DNA from: Accumulibacter sp.
Lineage (GTDB): Bacteria; Pseudomonadota; Gammaproteobacteria; Burkholderiales; Rhodocyclaceae
Direction of reading: 5' to 3'
NCBI RefSeq assembly: GCF_023806565.1
Contig: NZ_JAMTDV010000139.1
Span: forward strand, 1-57,384
Length of the DNA stretch: 57,384 bases
Positions within the stretch are counted from its first letter, which is position 1, and the number at the start of each line of letters is the position of its first letter. Of the stretch, positions 41,893 to 51,094 are shown in pieces. The notes beneath the pieces were generated by a model. It was not told the origin of the DNA. It made no database searches and saw only the letters and a program-made list of their open reading frames with translations. A program made the position numbers and the translations under genes.

Positions 41893-44697
41893 TTGAACTC
41901 GAGCCTGCTGCTTGCCGGCATCCCCGTGACGGCTTTTGCCATGTTTCCGCTGCCGCTGCTGCTGCAGCGCCACGGGCGGGCCAGTGCGGCGCTGGCGGCG
42001 GCCGGCGTGATGACCGTCTGCCTGGCGCTGCTGCTGCCGCTGGCGCCAGATGCCCTGAGCGGCCACTGCGAGCTCGTGCGCCTCGCCTGGCTGCCGAACT
42101 ACGGACTGCATCTCAGCCTGCGTCTCGACGGCCTCGGCCTGCTGTTTTGCCTGCTGATCTGCGGCATCGGTCTGCTCGTGGTGCTCTACGCTGCGTACTA
42201 TCTGCCGGAGAGCGATCGGCTCGGACGCTTCTACGCCATCCTGCTGCTGTTCATGGCGGCGATGCTCGGTGTCGTGCTTTCCGAGAACCTGCTTCTGCTG
42301 CTGGTTTTCTGGGAAATTACCAGCCTTTCGTCATTCCTGCTCGTCGCCTATCAGAGTGACAAGTACAAGGCACGCAGTGGCGCCCGCATGGCCCTGGCGG
42401 TCACCGGCGGCGGCGGTCTGGCACTGCTCGCCGGTATCCTGCTGCTTGGCCACGTCGTCGGCAGCTTCGAGCTGTCGGCGATCCTGGCTGCCGGCGAGCA
42501 AATTCGTGGGCACGCGTTGTACGCGCCGATGCTGATCCTGATCCTGCTCGGCGCATTCAGCAAGTCGGCGCAGTTTCCCTTCCACTTCTGGCTGCCGAAT
42601 GCGATGGCGGCGCCGACACCCGTTTCCGCGTACCTGCATTCGGCGACCATGGTGAAGGCCGGCATCTTCCTGCTCGCCCGCCTTTACCCGGCATTCGGCG
42701 GCAGCGAGCTTTGGTTCTGGCTGGTGGGCGGCAGCGGTGCGATAACCCTGGTCTACGCCGCGACGCTGGCCCTGTTTCGCCACGACATCAAGGGATTGCT
42801 GGCCTACTCGACGATCAGCCAACTCGGCCTGATCACCCTGCTGTTTGGTCTCGACACGCCACTTTCGGTGGTGGCCGGCGTCTTCCACGTAATCAACCAC
42901 GCGATCTTCAAGGCGTCGCTGTTCATGGCTGCCGGCGTCATCGACCACGAATGCGGCACGCGCGACATGCGCCGGGTCAACGGCATGTTCCGCTACATGC
43001 CGATCACCGCGACGCTGGCGATCATTGCTGCCGGCTCGATGGCCGGCGTGCCACTACTCAACGGCTTCCTGAGCAAGGAAATGTTCTTCGCGGAAACCAC
43101 TGCCAATCCACAGTTTGCGCCCCTGGGCTGGGCGCTGCCGCTGTTTGCGACGATCGCCGGCATGCTGGCGGTAGCCTATTCCGCACGCTTTGTGCACGAC
43201 GTCTTCTTCCATGGCGAACCGATCGATCTGCCGCGTCAGCCGCATGAGCCACCGCGCTGGATGCGCGTACCGATCGAGTTGCTGGTGCTGCTCTGCCTGC
43301 TGGTCGGCATCGTGCCGCGCTGGACGGTCGAACCGCTGCTCGCCGCGGCGGCGACGGCAACGCTGCAGGTGCCGCCGCCGACGTTCCAGCTGGCGCTCTG
43401 GCATGGCTTCAATCAGCCTCTGCTGATGAGCCTTGTCGCACTGGCCGGCGGCGTCCTGATCTACGCGCTGCGGGTTCCGCTGTTCGCCTGGCAGGAGCAA
43501 TTGCCTGCGATGCATCCGCGCACCGCTTTCGAACGCTTCCATCGCCAGCTCACCCGAAGCGCGCATGTGATCGTCACGCTGCTCGACAACGGTTCGCTGC
43601 AGCGCTATTGCGCGCTGCTCTTCGGCTTCGTCGTCGTCCTCGGCGGCTGGTCGTTTTTCTCCGCGCCCAGCGGCAGTCACCGCCTGCCCATGCAGGCGGC
43701 CGACGAGGCCGCCGTCTTCGCACTGCTCGCGCTGCTGATCGGTGCGGTCGGCGCCACGATGCTGTACCGCGAACGCTTGCTGGCGGTGATCCTGGTCAGC
43801 GTCGTCGGGCTGGTCGTGGCGCTGACCTTCCTCCGTTTCTCCGCGCCGGACCTCTCACTGACCCAGCTCGCCGTCGAGACCGGAACGGTCATTCTGATGC
43901 TGCTGGTGCTGTATTACCTGCCGCCGCGCAGTGCCCCGAAGAGCAGCGCTCGCCGTCTGGCGCGCGACCTGCTGCTGGCACTGTTCGTCGGCGGTGGACT
44001 GGGGCTGATCACCTTGCGGATGCTCACTGCCCCACACGAGACGATCGCCGATTTCTATGTGCAGCAGTCACTTCCCGGCGGTGGTGGCGCCAACGTCGTC
44101 AATGTCATCCTGGTCGATTTCCGCGGCTTCGACACCCTCGGAGAAATCACCGTCCTGGCCATGGTCGCCCTCGCCTCGCATGCCCTGCTCGACCGCCTGG
44201 TGCTGGTCGCGCCGAGGCGTGATGCCGACGGCCGCCGCTGGGCCAGCGACGCGCACCCGCTCTTTCTCTCGATGATGATGCAGCCCCTGCTGCCCCTGGC
44301 TCTGACCGTTTCGGCGTATGTCTTTCTGCGCGGACACAATGCGCCCGGGGGTGGTTTCGTCGCCGGCCTGATCACCGGGGTCGCGCTGATCATGCAGTAT
44401 CTGGCGAATGGAATCGCCTACGGCCAACGGCGCATGCCGGACGAGCAGCCGGGGCTGCTCGCCCTGGGACTGCTGCTGGCGGCCGGCATCGGTGTTGCGA
44501 GCTGGGCTTTCGGGCGGCCTTTCCTTACCGGCGCGCATGGTCACCTGCGGCTTCCGCTGCTCGGCGAAATCGAACTGGCATCGGCGATGATTTTTGATCT
44601 CGGTGTGTATATCGTCGTCGTGACCGTCGTCCTGATCGTGCTCGCGGGTCTCGGCCGACTGTCACTCGTCGCCCACCGGCATGGGGAGGAAAGCTGA
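41893..44697 (+). CDS. mrpA: Mrp Na+/H+ antiporter subunit A fused to subunit B (MrpAB)
   Basis: A 934-residue membrane protein with some twenty-plus helices. The NuoL-like proton-channel domain covers about the first 500 residues (LLLVFWEITSLSSFLLVAYQ, AQFPFHFWLPNAMAAPTPVS, YLHSATMVKAGIFLLARL, MAGVPLLNGFLSKEMFF). The MrpA-specific C-terminal domain follows (RFSAPDLSLTQLAVETG, FRGFDTLGEITVL). The last ~150 residues correspond to MrpB (FLRGHNAPGGGFVAGLITG), so A and B are one polypeptide, as in the AB-fused group 2 systems. The TTG start has AGGGCG upstream. The complex exchanges monovalent cations for protons and supports pH and salt homeostasis. Confidence 0.93.
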   Translation: MNSSLLLAGIPVTAFAMFPLPLLLQRHGRASAALAAAGVMTVCLALLLPLAPDALSGHCELVRLAWLPNYGLHLSLRLDGLGLLFCLLICGIGLLVVLYAAYYLPESDRLGRFYAILLLFMAAMLGVVLSENLLLLLVFWEITSLSSFLLVAYQSDKYKARSGARMALAVTGGGGLALLAGILLLGHVVGSFELSAILAAGEQIRGHALYAPMLILILLGAFSKSAQFPFHFWLPNAMAAPTPVSAYLHSATMVKAGIFLLARLYPAFGGSELWFWLVGGSGAITLVYAATLALFRHDIKGLLAYSTISQLGLITLLFGLDTPLSVVAGVFHVINHAIFKASLFMAAGVIDHECGTRDMRRVNGMFRYMPITATLAIIAAGSMAGVPLLNGFLSKEMFFAETTANPQFAPLGWALPLFATIAGMLAVAYSARFVHDVFFHGEPIDLPRQPHEPPRWMRVPIELLVLLCLLVGIVPRWTVEPLLAAAATATLQVPPPTFQLALWHGFNQPLLMSLVALAGGVLIYALRVPLFAWQEQLPAMHPRTAFERFHRQLTRSAHVIVTLLDNGSLQRYCALLFGFVVVLGGWSFFSAPSGSHRLPMQAADEAAVFALLALLIGAVGATMLYRERLLAVILVSVVGLVVALTFLRFSAPDLSLTQLAVETGTVILMLLVLYYLPPRSAPKSSARRLARDLLLALFVGGGLGLITLRMLTAPHETIADFYVQQSLPGGGGANVVNVILVDFRGFDTLGEITVLAMVALASHALLDRLVLVAPRRDADGRRWASDAHPLFLSMMMQPLLPLALTVSAYVFLRGHNAPGGGFVAGLITGVALIMQYLANGIAYGQRRMPDEQPGLLALGLLLAAGIGVASWAFGRPFLTGAHGHLRLPLLGEIELASAMIFDLGVYIVVVTVVLIVLAGLGRLSLVAHRHGEES

Positions 44698-45023
44698 TGG
44701 AAGCGCTGCTCGCCACCGCGGTCGGAATACTCGCTGGCTGCGGCGTGTTCCTCATCCTGCGTGCCCGTACGTTTCCCGTATTGCTCGGGCTGACGCTGCT
44801 CTCGTACGCCGTCAACCTTTTCCTGTTTGCCAGCGGCCGTCTGCGCCTCGACGCACCGCCGTTGATTGGCAGCGGCGCGAGCTACGCCGACCCCCTGCCG
44901 CAAGCGCTGGTGCTCACGGCGATCGTCATCGGCTTCGGCATGACGGCCTATCTGGCGATGTTGGCGCTTCGCGGCCTGTCCGAATCGGGCTGCGATCACA
45001 TCGACGTGGACCAGGGGCGGTGA
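44697..45023 (+). CDS. mrpC: Mrp antiporter subunit C
   Basis: A 108-residue, three-helix NuoK-like subunit. The glutamate/leucine-rich helices and PLPQALVLTAIVIGFGMTAY near residue 60-80 are characteristic of MrpC. The ATG shares one base with the mrpA stop (TGATG) and the stop overlaps the GTG of mrpD, so translation is coupled on both sides. Confidence 0.92.
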   Translation: MEALLATAVGILAGCGVFLILRARTFPVLLGLTLLSYAVNLFLFASGRLRLDAPPLIGSGASYADPLPQALVLTAIVIGFGMTAYLAMLALRGLSESGCDHIDVDQGR

Positions 45024-46519
45024 ATACACACGCGCCGATCCTGCCGATCCTGATTCCCTTCGCGGCCGCCCTGCTGCAGATCGCCTGTGACCGCCCGGCA
45101 TTCCAGCGCGGCGTCGGAATTTCCGCCGCCGCGCTGCTGATCATCGCCACGAGCTGGCTGGCGTGGCTCGCCGACGCTGGCCAGTTGCACATCTACGCGC
45201 TAGGAGACTGGCCGGCGCCGTTCGGCATCGTGCTCGTCGTCGACCGCCTGGCAGCGGCCATGACAATGCTTACGGCAGTGCTCGCATTCGCCTGTCTGCT
45301 CTACGCCAACGCGGGATTCGACCTGCGCGGCAGACACTTTCAACCGTTGTTCCAGTTGCAACTGTTCGGCGTGCTCGGAGCCTTTCTGACTGGCGACCTG
45401 TTCAATCTGTTTGTCTTCTTCGAGGTGATGCTGCTCGCCTCCTACACGCTGCTTGCGCACGGCGGCGGAATCCGGAGAACGCGCGCGGGAATCGCCTACG
45501 TGGTGCTCAATCTCGTCGGCTCGGCATTTTTTCTGCTCGCACTGGGACTGCTTTACGGCACGATGGGCACGCTCAATCTGGCGCACCTGGCGGATCGCCT
45601 GACGCTGCCCGGGTATGACCAGGCGCTGACGCGACTGGCGTTCGCCCTGTTGATCGCCGTCTTCGCGCTCAAGGCCGGTCTGCTGCCACTGTCCTTCTGG
45701 TTGCCGCATACCTATGCTGCCGCCGGGGTGCCGGTTGCTGCACTGTTTGCCATCATGACCAAAGTCGGGATCGTCGCCATCCTGCGGGTGCACGCCGTTG
45801 TCCTTGCGCCGACGATGCCCGACCTGCTCGGGCACTGGCTGACGACGCTGGCTTTGGCCACCGTCGTCTTCGCGGCACTCGGCACGCTTGCCGCCACGCG
45901 CCTGCGGACACTTGCCGCCTGGCTGATCCTGCTTTCGGCCGGAAGCTTGCTGCTCGCACCGGCACAACCGAGGCCGGGGGTCACCGCAGCCGCCATCTAT
46001 TACCTGCTACATTCGACCGTCTCCGGCGCAGCGTTCTTCCTGCTCGCCGGAGTCATCGCCGAACAGCGCGGCAACGCTGCCGACCATTTCACGGGACGAT
46101 CGACTTCAACCGCCGTCTGGGTACGGCTGGCCTTCCTCGCCGCAGCGACGACGGCCGCCGGACTGCCGCCCTTCTCCGGTTTCCTCGGCAAGCTGATGCT
46201 GCTGACGACACTGCGTGACGCCACGGCCGGACCGGCGATCTGGGTAATCCTCCTGGGCGCCGGCTTCGTCGTCCTGATCGCGCTGGCGCGCGACGGCAGC
46301 GAACTGTTCTGGAAAGGGCCGTTCACCGCCAGCGCAAGTCCGAATGTCATCGCATGGCAAAAAGTGACGGCGACACTGCTGCTGGTCGCTGGCGGCCCGT
46401 TGCTGGCGCTGTTCGCAGGCCCGCTTGCCAACTACGCAGAACGGGCCGCCGAGCAGCTGTACGCGTCCGAGGCGTACGTGGCTCACATCCTTGGCCCGCA
46501 GCGGCCGCATCGGCAATGA
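45020..46519 (+). CDS. mrpD: Mrp antiporter subunit D
   Basis: A 499-residue NuoN/NuoM-like channel subunit with about fourteen helices. It includes DLFNLFVFFEVMLLASYTLL (with the conserved Glu on helix 5), AVFALKAGLLPLSFWLPHTY (conserved Lys and His), AGVPVAALFAIMTKVGIVAI and AAGLPPFSGFLGKLMLL. The GTG at 45020 overlaps the mrpC stop by four bases and is chosen over upstream starts that would run through mrpC. It overlaps mrpE by four bases. Confidence 0.92.
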   Translation: MNTHAPILPILIPFAAALLQIACDRPAFQRGVGISAAALLIIATSWLAWLADAGQLHIYALGDWPAPFGIVLVVDRLAAAMTMLTAVLAFACLLYANAGFDLRGRHFQPLFQLQLFGVLGAFLTGDLFNLFVFFEVMLLASYTLLAHGGGIRRTRAGIAYVVLNLVGSAFFLLALGLLYGTMGTLNLAHLADRLTLPGYDQALTRLAFALLIAVFALKAGLLPLSFWLPHTYAAAGVPVAALFAIMTKVGIVAILRVHAVVLAPTMPDLLGHWLTTLALATVVFAALGTLAATRLRTLAAWLILLSAGSLLLAPAQPRPGVTAAAIYYLLHSTVSGAAFFLLAGVIAEQRGNAADHFTGRSTSTAVWVRLAFLAAATTAAGLPPFSGFLGKLMLLTTLRDATAGPAIWVILLGAGFVVLIALARDGSELFWKGPFTASASPNVIAWQKVTATLLLVAGGPLLALFAGPLANYAERAAEQLYASEAYVAHILGPQRPHRQ

Positions 46520-47007
46520 AACGCGGGCTTCTGCCGCGACCGCTTCTGTCGGCCACCGTCCTGCTGCTCTGGCTGGTGATCAGCAGTCCCGTGTCGGCCG
46601 GCCTGCTCGTACTCGGCAGTCTGCTCGCCGTCGCCGTGCCCTTGCTGACGCAAGCGTTCTGGCCGGACCCGCCGCGCCTCGTTCGCCCGGCACGGGCGCT
46701 GCATTTCGTCGGCGTTGTCGCGGCCGATATCTTTACCGCCAACTGGCGCGTCGCCCGCCAGGTGATCGGTCCGCTTTGCCGGCTGTCACCGGCGCTCGTC
46801 GAAGTGCCGCTCGACCTGCGCGATCCCTTCGTCGTCACGCTGCTCGCCAGCGTCGTCTCGCTGACGCCGGGAACGGTGGCGATTGACGTCGATCGGCGGC
46901 GCTGGATTCTGCTCGTGCACGCCCTGGATGCACCCGACCCGCAGGTGCTGGCGCGCGCGATCAAGCAACGATACGAACTGCCACTCCGGGAGATTTTTGC
47001 ATGCTGA
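46516..47007 (+). CDS. mrpE: Mrp antiporter subunit E
   Basis: A 163-residue subunit with two N-terminal helices and a cytoplasmic C-terminal domain. The family segments DIFTANWRVARQVIGP, LLASVVSLTPGTVAIDV and WILLVHALDAPDP are present. It overlaps mrpD (ATGA) and mrpF (seven bases), consistent with one translationally coupled operon. Confidence 0.92.
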   Translation: MKRGLLPRPLLSATVLLLWLVISSPVSAGLLVLGSLLAVAVPLLTQAFWPDPPRLVRPARALHFVGVVAADIFTANWRVARQVIGPLCRLSPALVEVPLDLRDPFVVTLLASVVSLTPGTVAIDVDRRRWILLVHALDAPDPQVLARAIKQRYELPLREIFAC

Positions 47008-47270
47008 ACGCCGCCATCGAAATCGCCTTCGTCCTGATCGGCGCTGCTCAGGCGCTCAACCTCTATCGTCTGGTGCGGGGCCCGGACACCGTCGACCGTG
47101 TTCTGGCGCTAGACACCATGGGCATCAACACCATCGCACTGATCATCCTGTTCGCAATTCGCGCGGCGACCACGACGTATTTCGAGACGGCGCTGTTGCT
47201 CGCGCTGCTGGGTTTCGTCGCTACCGCGGCGTTCTGCAAGTTTCTGCTGCGCGGAGACCTCATCGAATGA
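47001..47270 (+). CDS. mrpF: Mrp antiporter subunit F
   Basis: An 89-residue three-helix subunit. The conserved LYRLVRGPDTVDRVLALDTM segment follows the first helix, and the end LALLGFVATAAFCKFLLRGD is typical of MrpF. It overlaps both neighbours by a few bases. Confidence 0.92.
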   Translation: MLNAAIEIAFVLIGAAQALNLYRLVRGPDTVDRVLALDTMGINTIALIILFAIRAATTTYFETALLLALLGFVATAAFCKFLLRGDLIE

Positions 47271-47635
47271 GTACGGCGACTGAATCGGCTGTCGCGGTGC
47301 TGATCGTTCTCGGCGCGCTCGTCGTCCTGCTCGGCTCGATCGGCCTGGCGCGCCTGCCCAATTTTCTCGACCGGCTGCATGGCCCGACCAAGGCCACCAC
47401 TCTCGGCGTCGGTGCACTGCTGCTCGCATCGGCGATCTTCTTCTCGAACCGCGACGGCGGCGTCAGCCTGCACGAACTGGCAATCCTGCTCTTCCTGTTC
47501 CTCAGCGCGCCGGTCAGCGCGCATCTGCTCGCCAAAGCGGCTCTGCATCGGCAGCACGCCGTGAACCGAAGGGATCACGAAGCACTCACCGCGAGCGACA
47601 GCAGTCTGCCCGGAGACATCGACGAGGCATCGTAA
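47267..47635 (+). CDS. mrpG: Mrp antiporter subunit G
   Basis: A 122-residue three-helix subunit with the MrpG signature GLARLPNFLDRLHGPTKATT and a final helix FLFLSAPVSAHLLAKAALH, followed by a hydrophilic tail. The ATG at 47267 overlaps the mrpF stop. An eight-bp GC-rich hairpin at 47642-47666, directly after the stop, may close the operon, without a T-run. Confidence 0.92.
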   Translation: MSTATESAVAVLIVLGALVVLLGSIGLARLPNFLDRLHGPTKATTLGVGALLLASAIFFSNRDGGVSLHELAILLFLFLSAPVSAHLLAKAALHRQHAVNRRDHEALTASDSSLPGDIDEAS

Positions 47636-47770
47636 ACGCCCGCTGCCGCGGACGCGAAGCGGCGGCAGATGGTAGAATCGCGCTTCCCCGACTTGCTGCC
47701 CAGGCGCCGCCACCGATGACGCTGCACCAGCGGCGGGAATCCGGTCGATCACAGCGAGGAGACGCACGCA

Positions 47771-49210
47771 ATGGCTGAGGAGGGTCAGTTTTTTCGCCCG
47801 GTGAAGGATTTCTGCCAGCGCAACGTCGTCACCTGCGGGCCCGACGACGCGCTCGTCGAGGTGGTCCGAATCATGCGCGACAAGAACATCTCCAGCGTCG
47901 TGGTCTGTGAGAACACGCTGCCCAGCGGCATGATCACCGATCGCGATCTGCGCAACAAGGTGGTCGCCAACGGAGTCGATCCGTCCTCCCTCAGCGTGCG
48001 ATCGATCATGCACAGCCCGCTGTCGGTGATTGGCGAGGACGATTTTCTCTACGAAGCGCTGTACCGGATGTCCCGCGAGAAGATACATCGCCTGGCACTG
48101 GTCAACGACAAGGGGGAGCTTTCGGGAATCATCACCGACAGCGACATCATCCGCCTGCAGTCACATTCGCCGCATCAACTGGTACTCGACATCGAAACGG
48201 CGAAGGACTTCGACGAACTGAAGACGGTCTATTCGAGAATCCAGAGCCTGGTCCTCCACCTGAACGGCACCGGCGCCAAGACGCGCGACGTGGTGCGCAT
48301 GATCGCCCACCTGAACGACCAGATCCTCCTGCGGCTGATTGCGCTGATTCGCCGGGATCATTTCAACGACCTGCCGGAGCGCTTTGCCTTTGTCGTTCTC
48401 GGCAGCGAGGGGCGCGGCGAGCAGACGCTGCTCACCGACCAGGACAACGCGATCATCTATGGCGACGAACTCGGGCCGGAGCAGATCGCCAAGATCGAGG
48501 GGTTTTCACAGCTGCTGATCGATTCCCTGGTCGCCATCGGCATCCCGCCCTGCAGCGGCGGGATCATGGCGAACAACAAGGAGTGGCGGCGCAGCCTGAG
48601 CAAATGGAGCGATCAGCTCGATCGCTGGATGCAGGTGCCGAGTCCGAACCACGTCCTCAGTTGCGGGACTTTCGCGGACATCCGGACCATTTACGGCGAC
48701 ACCTCATTCGAGCAGGAACTGAAGGCGCAGGTGTACAGGCACGCGCAACAGAACAAGCTGTTCCTGATGCGAATGGTCGAGAACACCCTGCGCTTCGTCC
48801 CTCCGATCGGCTGGTTTGGCAAGATCAAGGGCGAGAAGGAAGGGGAGCACTCGGGCATGCTGGAAATCAAGAAAGCGGGAATTTTTGCGCTTTCCGAAGG
48901 CGTCAAGGCGCTCGCGATTCAGGCCGGCAAGCTCGAAGGAAGCACCCACCAGCGACTGGAAATGCTGGTCAAGGACAAGGTGGTCAACAAGAAGATGGCC
49001 GCCAACATTGCCGAGAGCTTCGATTTCCTGGTTCTGATGCGCCTGCGCGGACAGGTCGAAGCGGTGCACGAAGGGCGCAAGCCGGACAACTACATCTCGC
49101 TCGAACGACTAAACATGATGGAACTGGGCAGGCTGCAGATCGCCCTGAAGGGAGTGGAGAAATTTCAGGAATTCGTCAAGGGCCATTTCAAGCTGCATTT
49201 GCTCAGGTAA
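47771..49210 (+). CDS. CBS-domain / DUF294 nucleotidyltransferase-like protein
   Basis: A 479-residue cytoplasmic protein. Two CBS motifs (about 10-65 and 75-130; SVVVCENTLPSGMITDRDLR and LALVNDKGELSGIITDSDII) form an adenine-nucleotide-sensing Bateman module. The DUF294 nucleotidyltransferase-like domain follows (about 195-330), with the polymerase-beta-type motif GSEGRGEQTLLTDQDNAIIY. A helical DUF294_C domain ends the protein. Family members are thought to modify or sense nucleotides in control of transporters or signalling, but the substrate is unknown. CGAGGAG upstream of the ATG and a TAGAAT at about 47672 support an own transcription unit. It follows the mrp operon by 135 bases. Confidence 0.88.
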   Translation: MAEEGQFFRPVKDFCQRNVVTCGPDDALVEVVRIMRDKNISSVVVCENTLPSGMITDRDLRNKVVANGVDPSSLSVRSIMHSPLSVIGEDDFLYEALYRMSREKIHRLALVNDKGELSGIITDSDIIRLQSHSPHQLVLDIETAKDFDELKTVYSRIQSLVLHLNGTGAKTRDVVRMIAHLNDQILLRLIALIRRDHFNDLPERFAFVVLGSEGRGEQTLLTDQDNAIIYGDELGPEQIAKIEGFSQLLIDSLVAIGIPPCSGGIMANNKEWRRSLSKWSDQLDRWMQVPSPNHVLSCGTFADIRTIYGDTSFEQELKAQVYRHAQQNKLFLMRMVENTLRFVPPIGWFGKIKGEKEGEHSGMLEIKKAGIFALSEGVKALAIQAGKLEGSTHQRLEMLVKDKVVNKKMAANIAESFDFLVLMRLRGQVEAVHEGRKPDNYISLERLNMMELGRLQIALKGVEKFQEFVKGHFKLHLLR

Positions 49211-49363
49211 GCACAACCGCGCGATGTTGGGGCAGCGGCGAGATGTCGGCCGATCGCAGTTCCCCCTGCGCGGCGAGTGAGTCTGGGAAGAAATCGCAGC
49301 GAACAGGCGCGCAACTCCGCCGGCCGACTGGGTAGTAAATTGCGTTTACAGGCTTCGACGCCA

Positions 49364-49639
49364 TCAGAACAGGCTTGCCTCGGCGTCGTCGTCCTTCTTG
49401 ACGCCGGGCTTGCGACCACGTGCCGGCGTTGGCGGATCGCACGACAGCCGGCAGCTGATGCCCTCGATCTTGCGGCCATCGAGGAAACGGGTCACCCGGC
49501 AACAGATCACGTCGCCCGATGCAGCAAGCCGGGAAATCTCTTCGCGCAGTTCGCTGAGCGGGATGTTCAGTGCCTCGGCCATGTCGACATCGAGTTGTTC
49601 GGCGTTGGCTCGCAGGTAGGCAACAATCGTTTCGGTCAT
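49364..49639 (-). CDS. Small winged-helix (FaeA-like) DNA-binding protein
   Basis: A 91-residue cytoplasmic protein. The first 60 residues form a short winged-helix pattern (TETIVAYLRANAEQLDVDMA, EALNIPLSELREEISRLAAS) followed by a wing-like strand with two Cys (GDVICCRVTRF) and a Pro/Arg/Lys/Asp tail. It resembles small FaeA/MarR-like regulators found next to housekeeping genes in betaproteobacteria. Target genes are unknown. GGGAG precedes the ATG at 49639; the longer open frame upstream is not conserved in character. The 243 bases to the phasin gene hold only a stem-loop. Confidence 0.65.
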   Translation of the reverse strand: MTETIVAYLRANAEQLDVDMAEALNIPLSELREEISRLAASGDVICCRVTRFLDGRKIEGISCRLSCDPPTPARGRKPGVKKDDDAEASLF

Positions 49640-49812
49640 CGGACTACTCCCAAGAATGCCGTTACCAGTTGGCAAAGAATCGCAGTGTGCACCGCGAATC
49701 GCTTTCTGGCAATTCCTGCGAACGTTTCTCCCGGCATTCCTGGCGATACCTCTGCCTTGGCGATCCGCTTGGCAAGCCACTTTGCCGCGCCGCGTGACGG
49801 ATTCCGGGCAGA

Positions 49813-49837
49813 GCGCCCGGCGGCCGGCGCCGGGTGC
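49813..49837 (-). terminator. GC-rich stem-loop downstream of phasin gene
   Basis: A ten-bp stem with one G-T pair (49813-49822 with 49828-49837) and a five-base loop lies 46 bases past the phasin stop on the minus strand. It is stable but lacks a T-run, so factor-independent termination is uncertain. Confidence 0.4.
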
Positions 49838-49882
49838 GGTTGCAGCGGCTTGCCCGCGAGCACAGGCTGGCCGGCAGGCTTG

Positions 49883-50383
49883 TCAGGCAGCTTTCTCGAT
49901 CAGCGGCAGGGCGGGTGTGCCGGTCGCCGGAACTTCCGTCTCCGGCCGCACAATCTTGGCGGCCCTCGAAAACAGCGACTTGACATTTGCCACGGCAGAC
50001 TGGAGGGTGGGGGAGACTGCTTGCCACTGCTTGTCGATGCCTGTCACCAAGCCCCGGCCGATACCTCCGAACTGTCCTTCCACGATCTGGGCGACCGTCG
50101 TCGACGACTCGCTGTAGATCTCGTAGATACGCCGCGAGTAAGCCAGCGACTGCTCGGCGGCTGCGATGATCGCCGGTTTCTGCACCGCCAGCAGCCCCTG
50201 CAGGTCTCGTGCTTGTGCCAGCGCGGCGAGGTTTTCGGCGCTCCGCTCGGTAAAGGCGCGAGCCGTCTCCACGTTCAGCGTCGCCAGTTGGCCAATGCCA
50301 TCGAGCGAGGTGTTGACGATGGTTCTGAGGTCGTTCAGGCCAGTCTGGCTGGCGCTGGTCAATTTCTCTGTAAGCTTGTTCAT
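49883..50383 (-). CDS. Phasin-family protein (PHA granule associated)
   Basis: A 166-residue, largely alpha-helical amphipathic protein without signal peptide. The phasin_2 core runs from about residue 5 to 115 (LTSASQTGLNDLRTIVNTSL, LATLNVETARAFTERSAENL, LLAVQKPAIIAAAEQSLAYS) with a Pro/Ala-rich end. Phasins coat polyhydroxyalkanoate granules and control their number and size, fitting a PHA-cycling organism. AAGGAG precedes the ATG at 50383. No PHA synthase is in the window. Confidence 0.88.
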   Translation of the reverse strand: MNKLTEKLTSASQTGLNDLRTIVNTSLDGIGQLATLNVETARAFTERSAENLAALAQARDLQGLLAVQKPAIIAAAEQSLAYSRRIYEIYSESSTTVAQIVEGQFGGIGRGLVTGIDKQWQAVSPTLQSAVANVKSLFSRAAKIVRPETEVPATGTPALPLIEKAA

Positions 50384-50464
50384 GCTTGATCTCCTTGGGA
50401 ATACGAAAAATCGCAGGGGCTCGACTCGGCCCGCAGCGAATTGCTGCAATGCAGCATAACGTTC

Positions 50465-50493
50465 ATTCTTGTCCATCAGGTGACGTTTGTCAA
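50465..50493 (-). promoter_or_regulatory. Predicted sigma-70 promoter of the phasin gene
   Basis: Minus-strand TTGACA (plus 50488-50493, perfect -35) and AAGAAT (50465-50470, -10) are 17 bases apart, giving an untranslated leader of about 75 bases before the phasin ATG. Confidence 0.55.
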
Positions 50494-50631
50494 CTTCTCA
50501 TGTTGCATTGCGGAAGTGCCGGATTTGACAGTACGGTGGAAATGACCCACCGAGAGAGCCCATCCGCGACAAGAACGCCAGCGAACGCGGCACAGGGTAG
50601 AATTCTTCCTTTCTTGGCAGGCAACACACTC

Positions 50632-51018
50632 GTGCAGGAACAGACTCCCTATTCGCTGATTGGCGGCGAAAACGGCGTCGCCCGGCTATGCGACCGCTTC
50701 TACGAACTGATGGATTCGGTTCCGCAGTTCGCGGCAATACGTGCGATGCACCCCGCCGATTTGCAGGCGTCGCGCGACAAGCTGTTCATGTTTCTCTCCG
50801 GCTGGCTCGGCGGGCCGGACCTCTACGTGCAGCAAATCGGTCATCCGATGCTGCGCCGTCGCCACCTCCCCTTTGCCATTGGCACGGCCGAGCGTGACCA
50901 GTGGGTCGCCTGCATGTACCTGGCGATGGAGTCGATCGGCATCGACGAAACAGTGCGCGAGAAACTGCTGACCGCCTTCTTCGACACTGCCGACTTCATG
51001 CGCAACCAGCCTGCCTGA
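50632..51018 (+). CDS. Group II truncated haemoglobin (TrHb2)
   Basis: A 128-residue cytoplasmic globin of the 2-on-2 fold. Family landmarks are SLIGGENGVARLCDRFYELM, FAAIRAMHPADLQASRDKLF, FLSGWLGGPDLYVQQIGHP and RRRHLPFAIGTAERDQWVAC, containing the proximal His and the G8 Trp diagnostic of group II. Such proteins handle O2, NO or H2O2 chemistry. The GTG at 50632 gives the normal length and lies downstream of a TAGAAT at about 50598; an ATG at 50542 in the same frame would add 30 unconserved residues. Both have weak ribosome binding sites. Confidence 0.86.
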   Translation: MQEQTPYSLIGGENGVARLCDRFYELMDSVPQFAAIRAMHPADLQASRDKLFMFLSGWLGGPDLYVQQIGHPMLRRRHLPFAIGTAERDQWVACMYLAMESIGIDETVREKLLTAFFDTADFMRNQPA

Positions 51019-51094
51019 GCGATACGCGCTGCGCCGCAGCAATCTGGGCGACCCGTGCTAGAATGTCGCCCCTTCCTCCATAGCCGCAACCGAC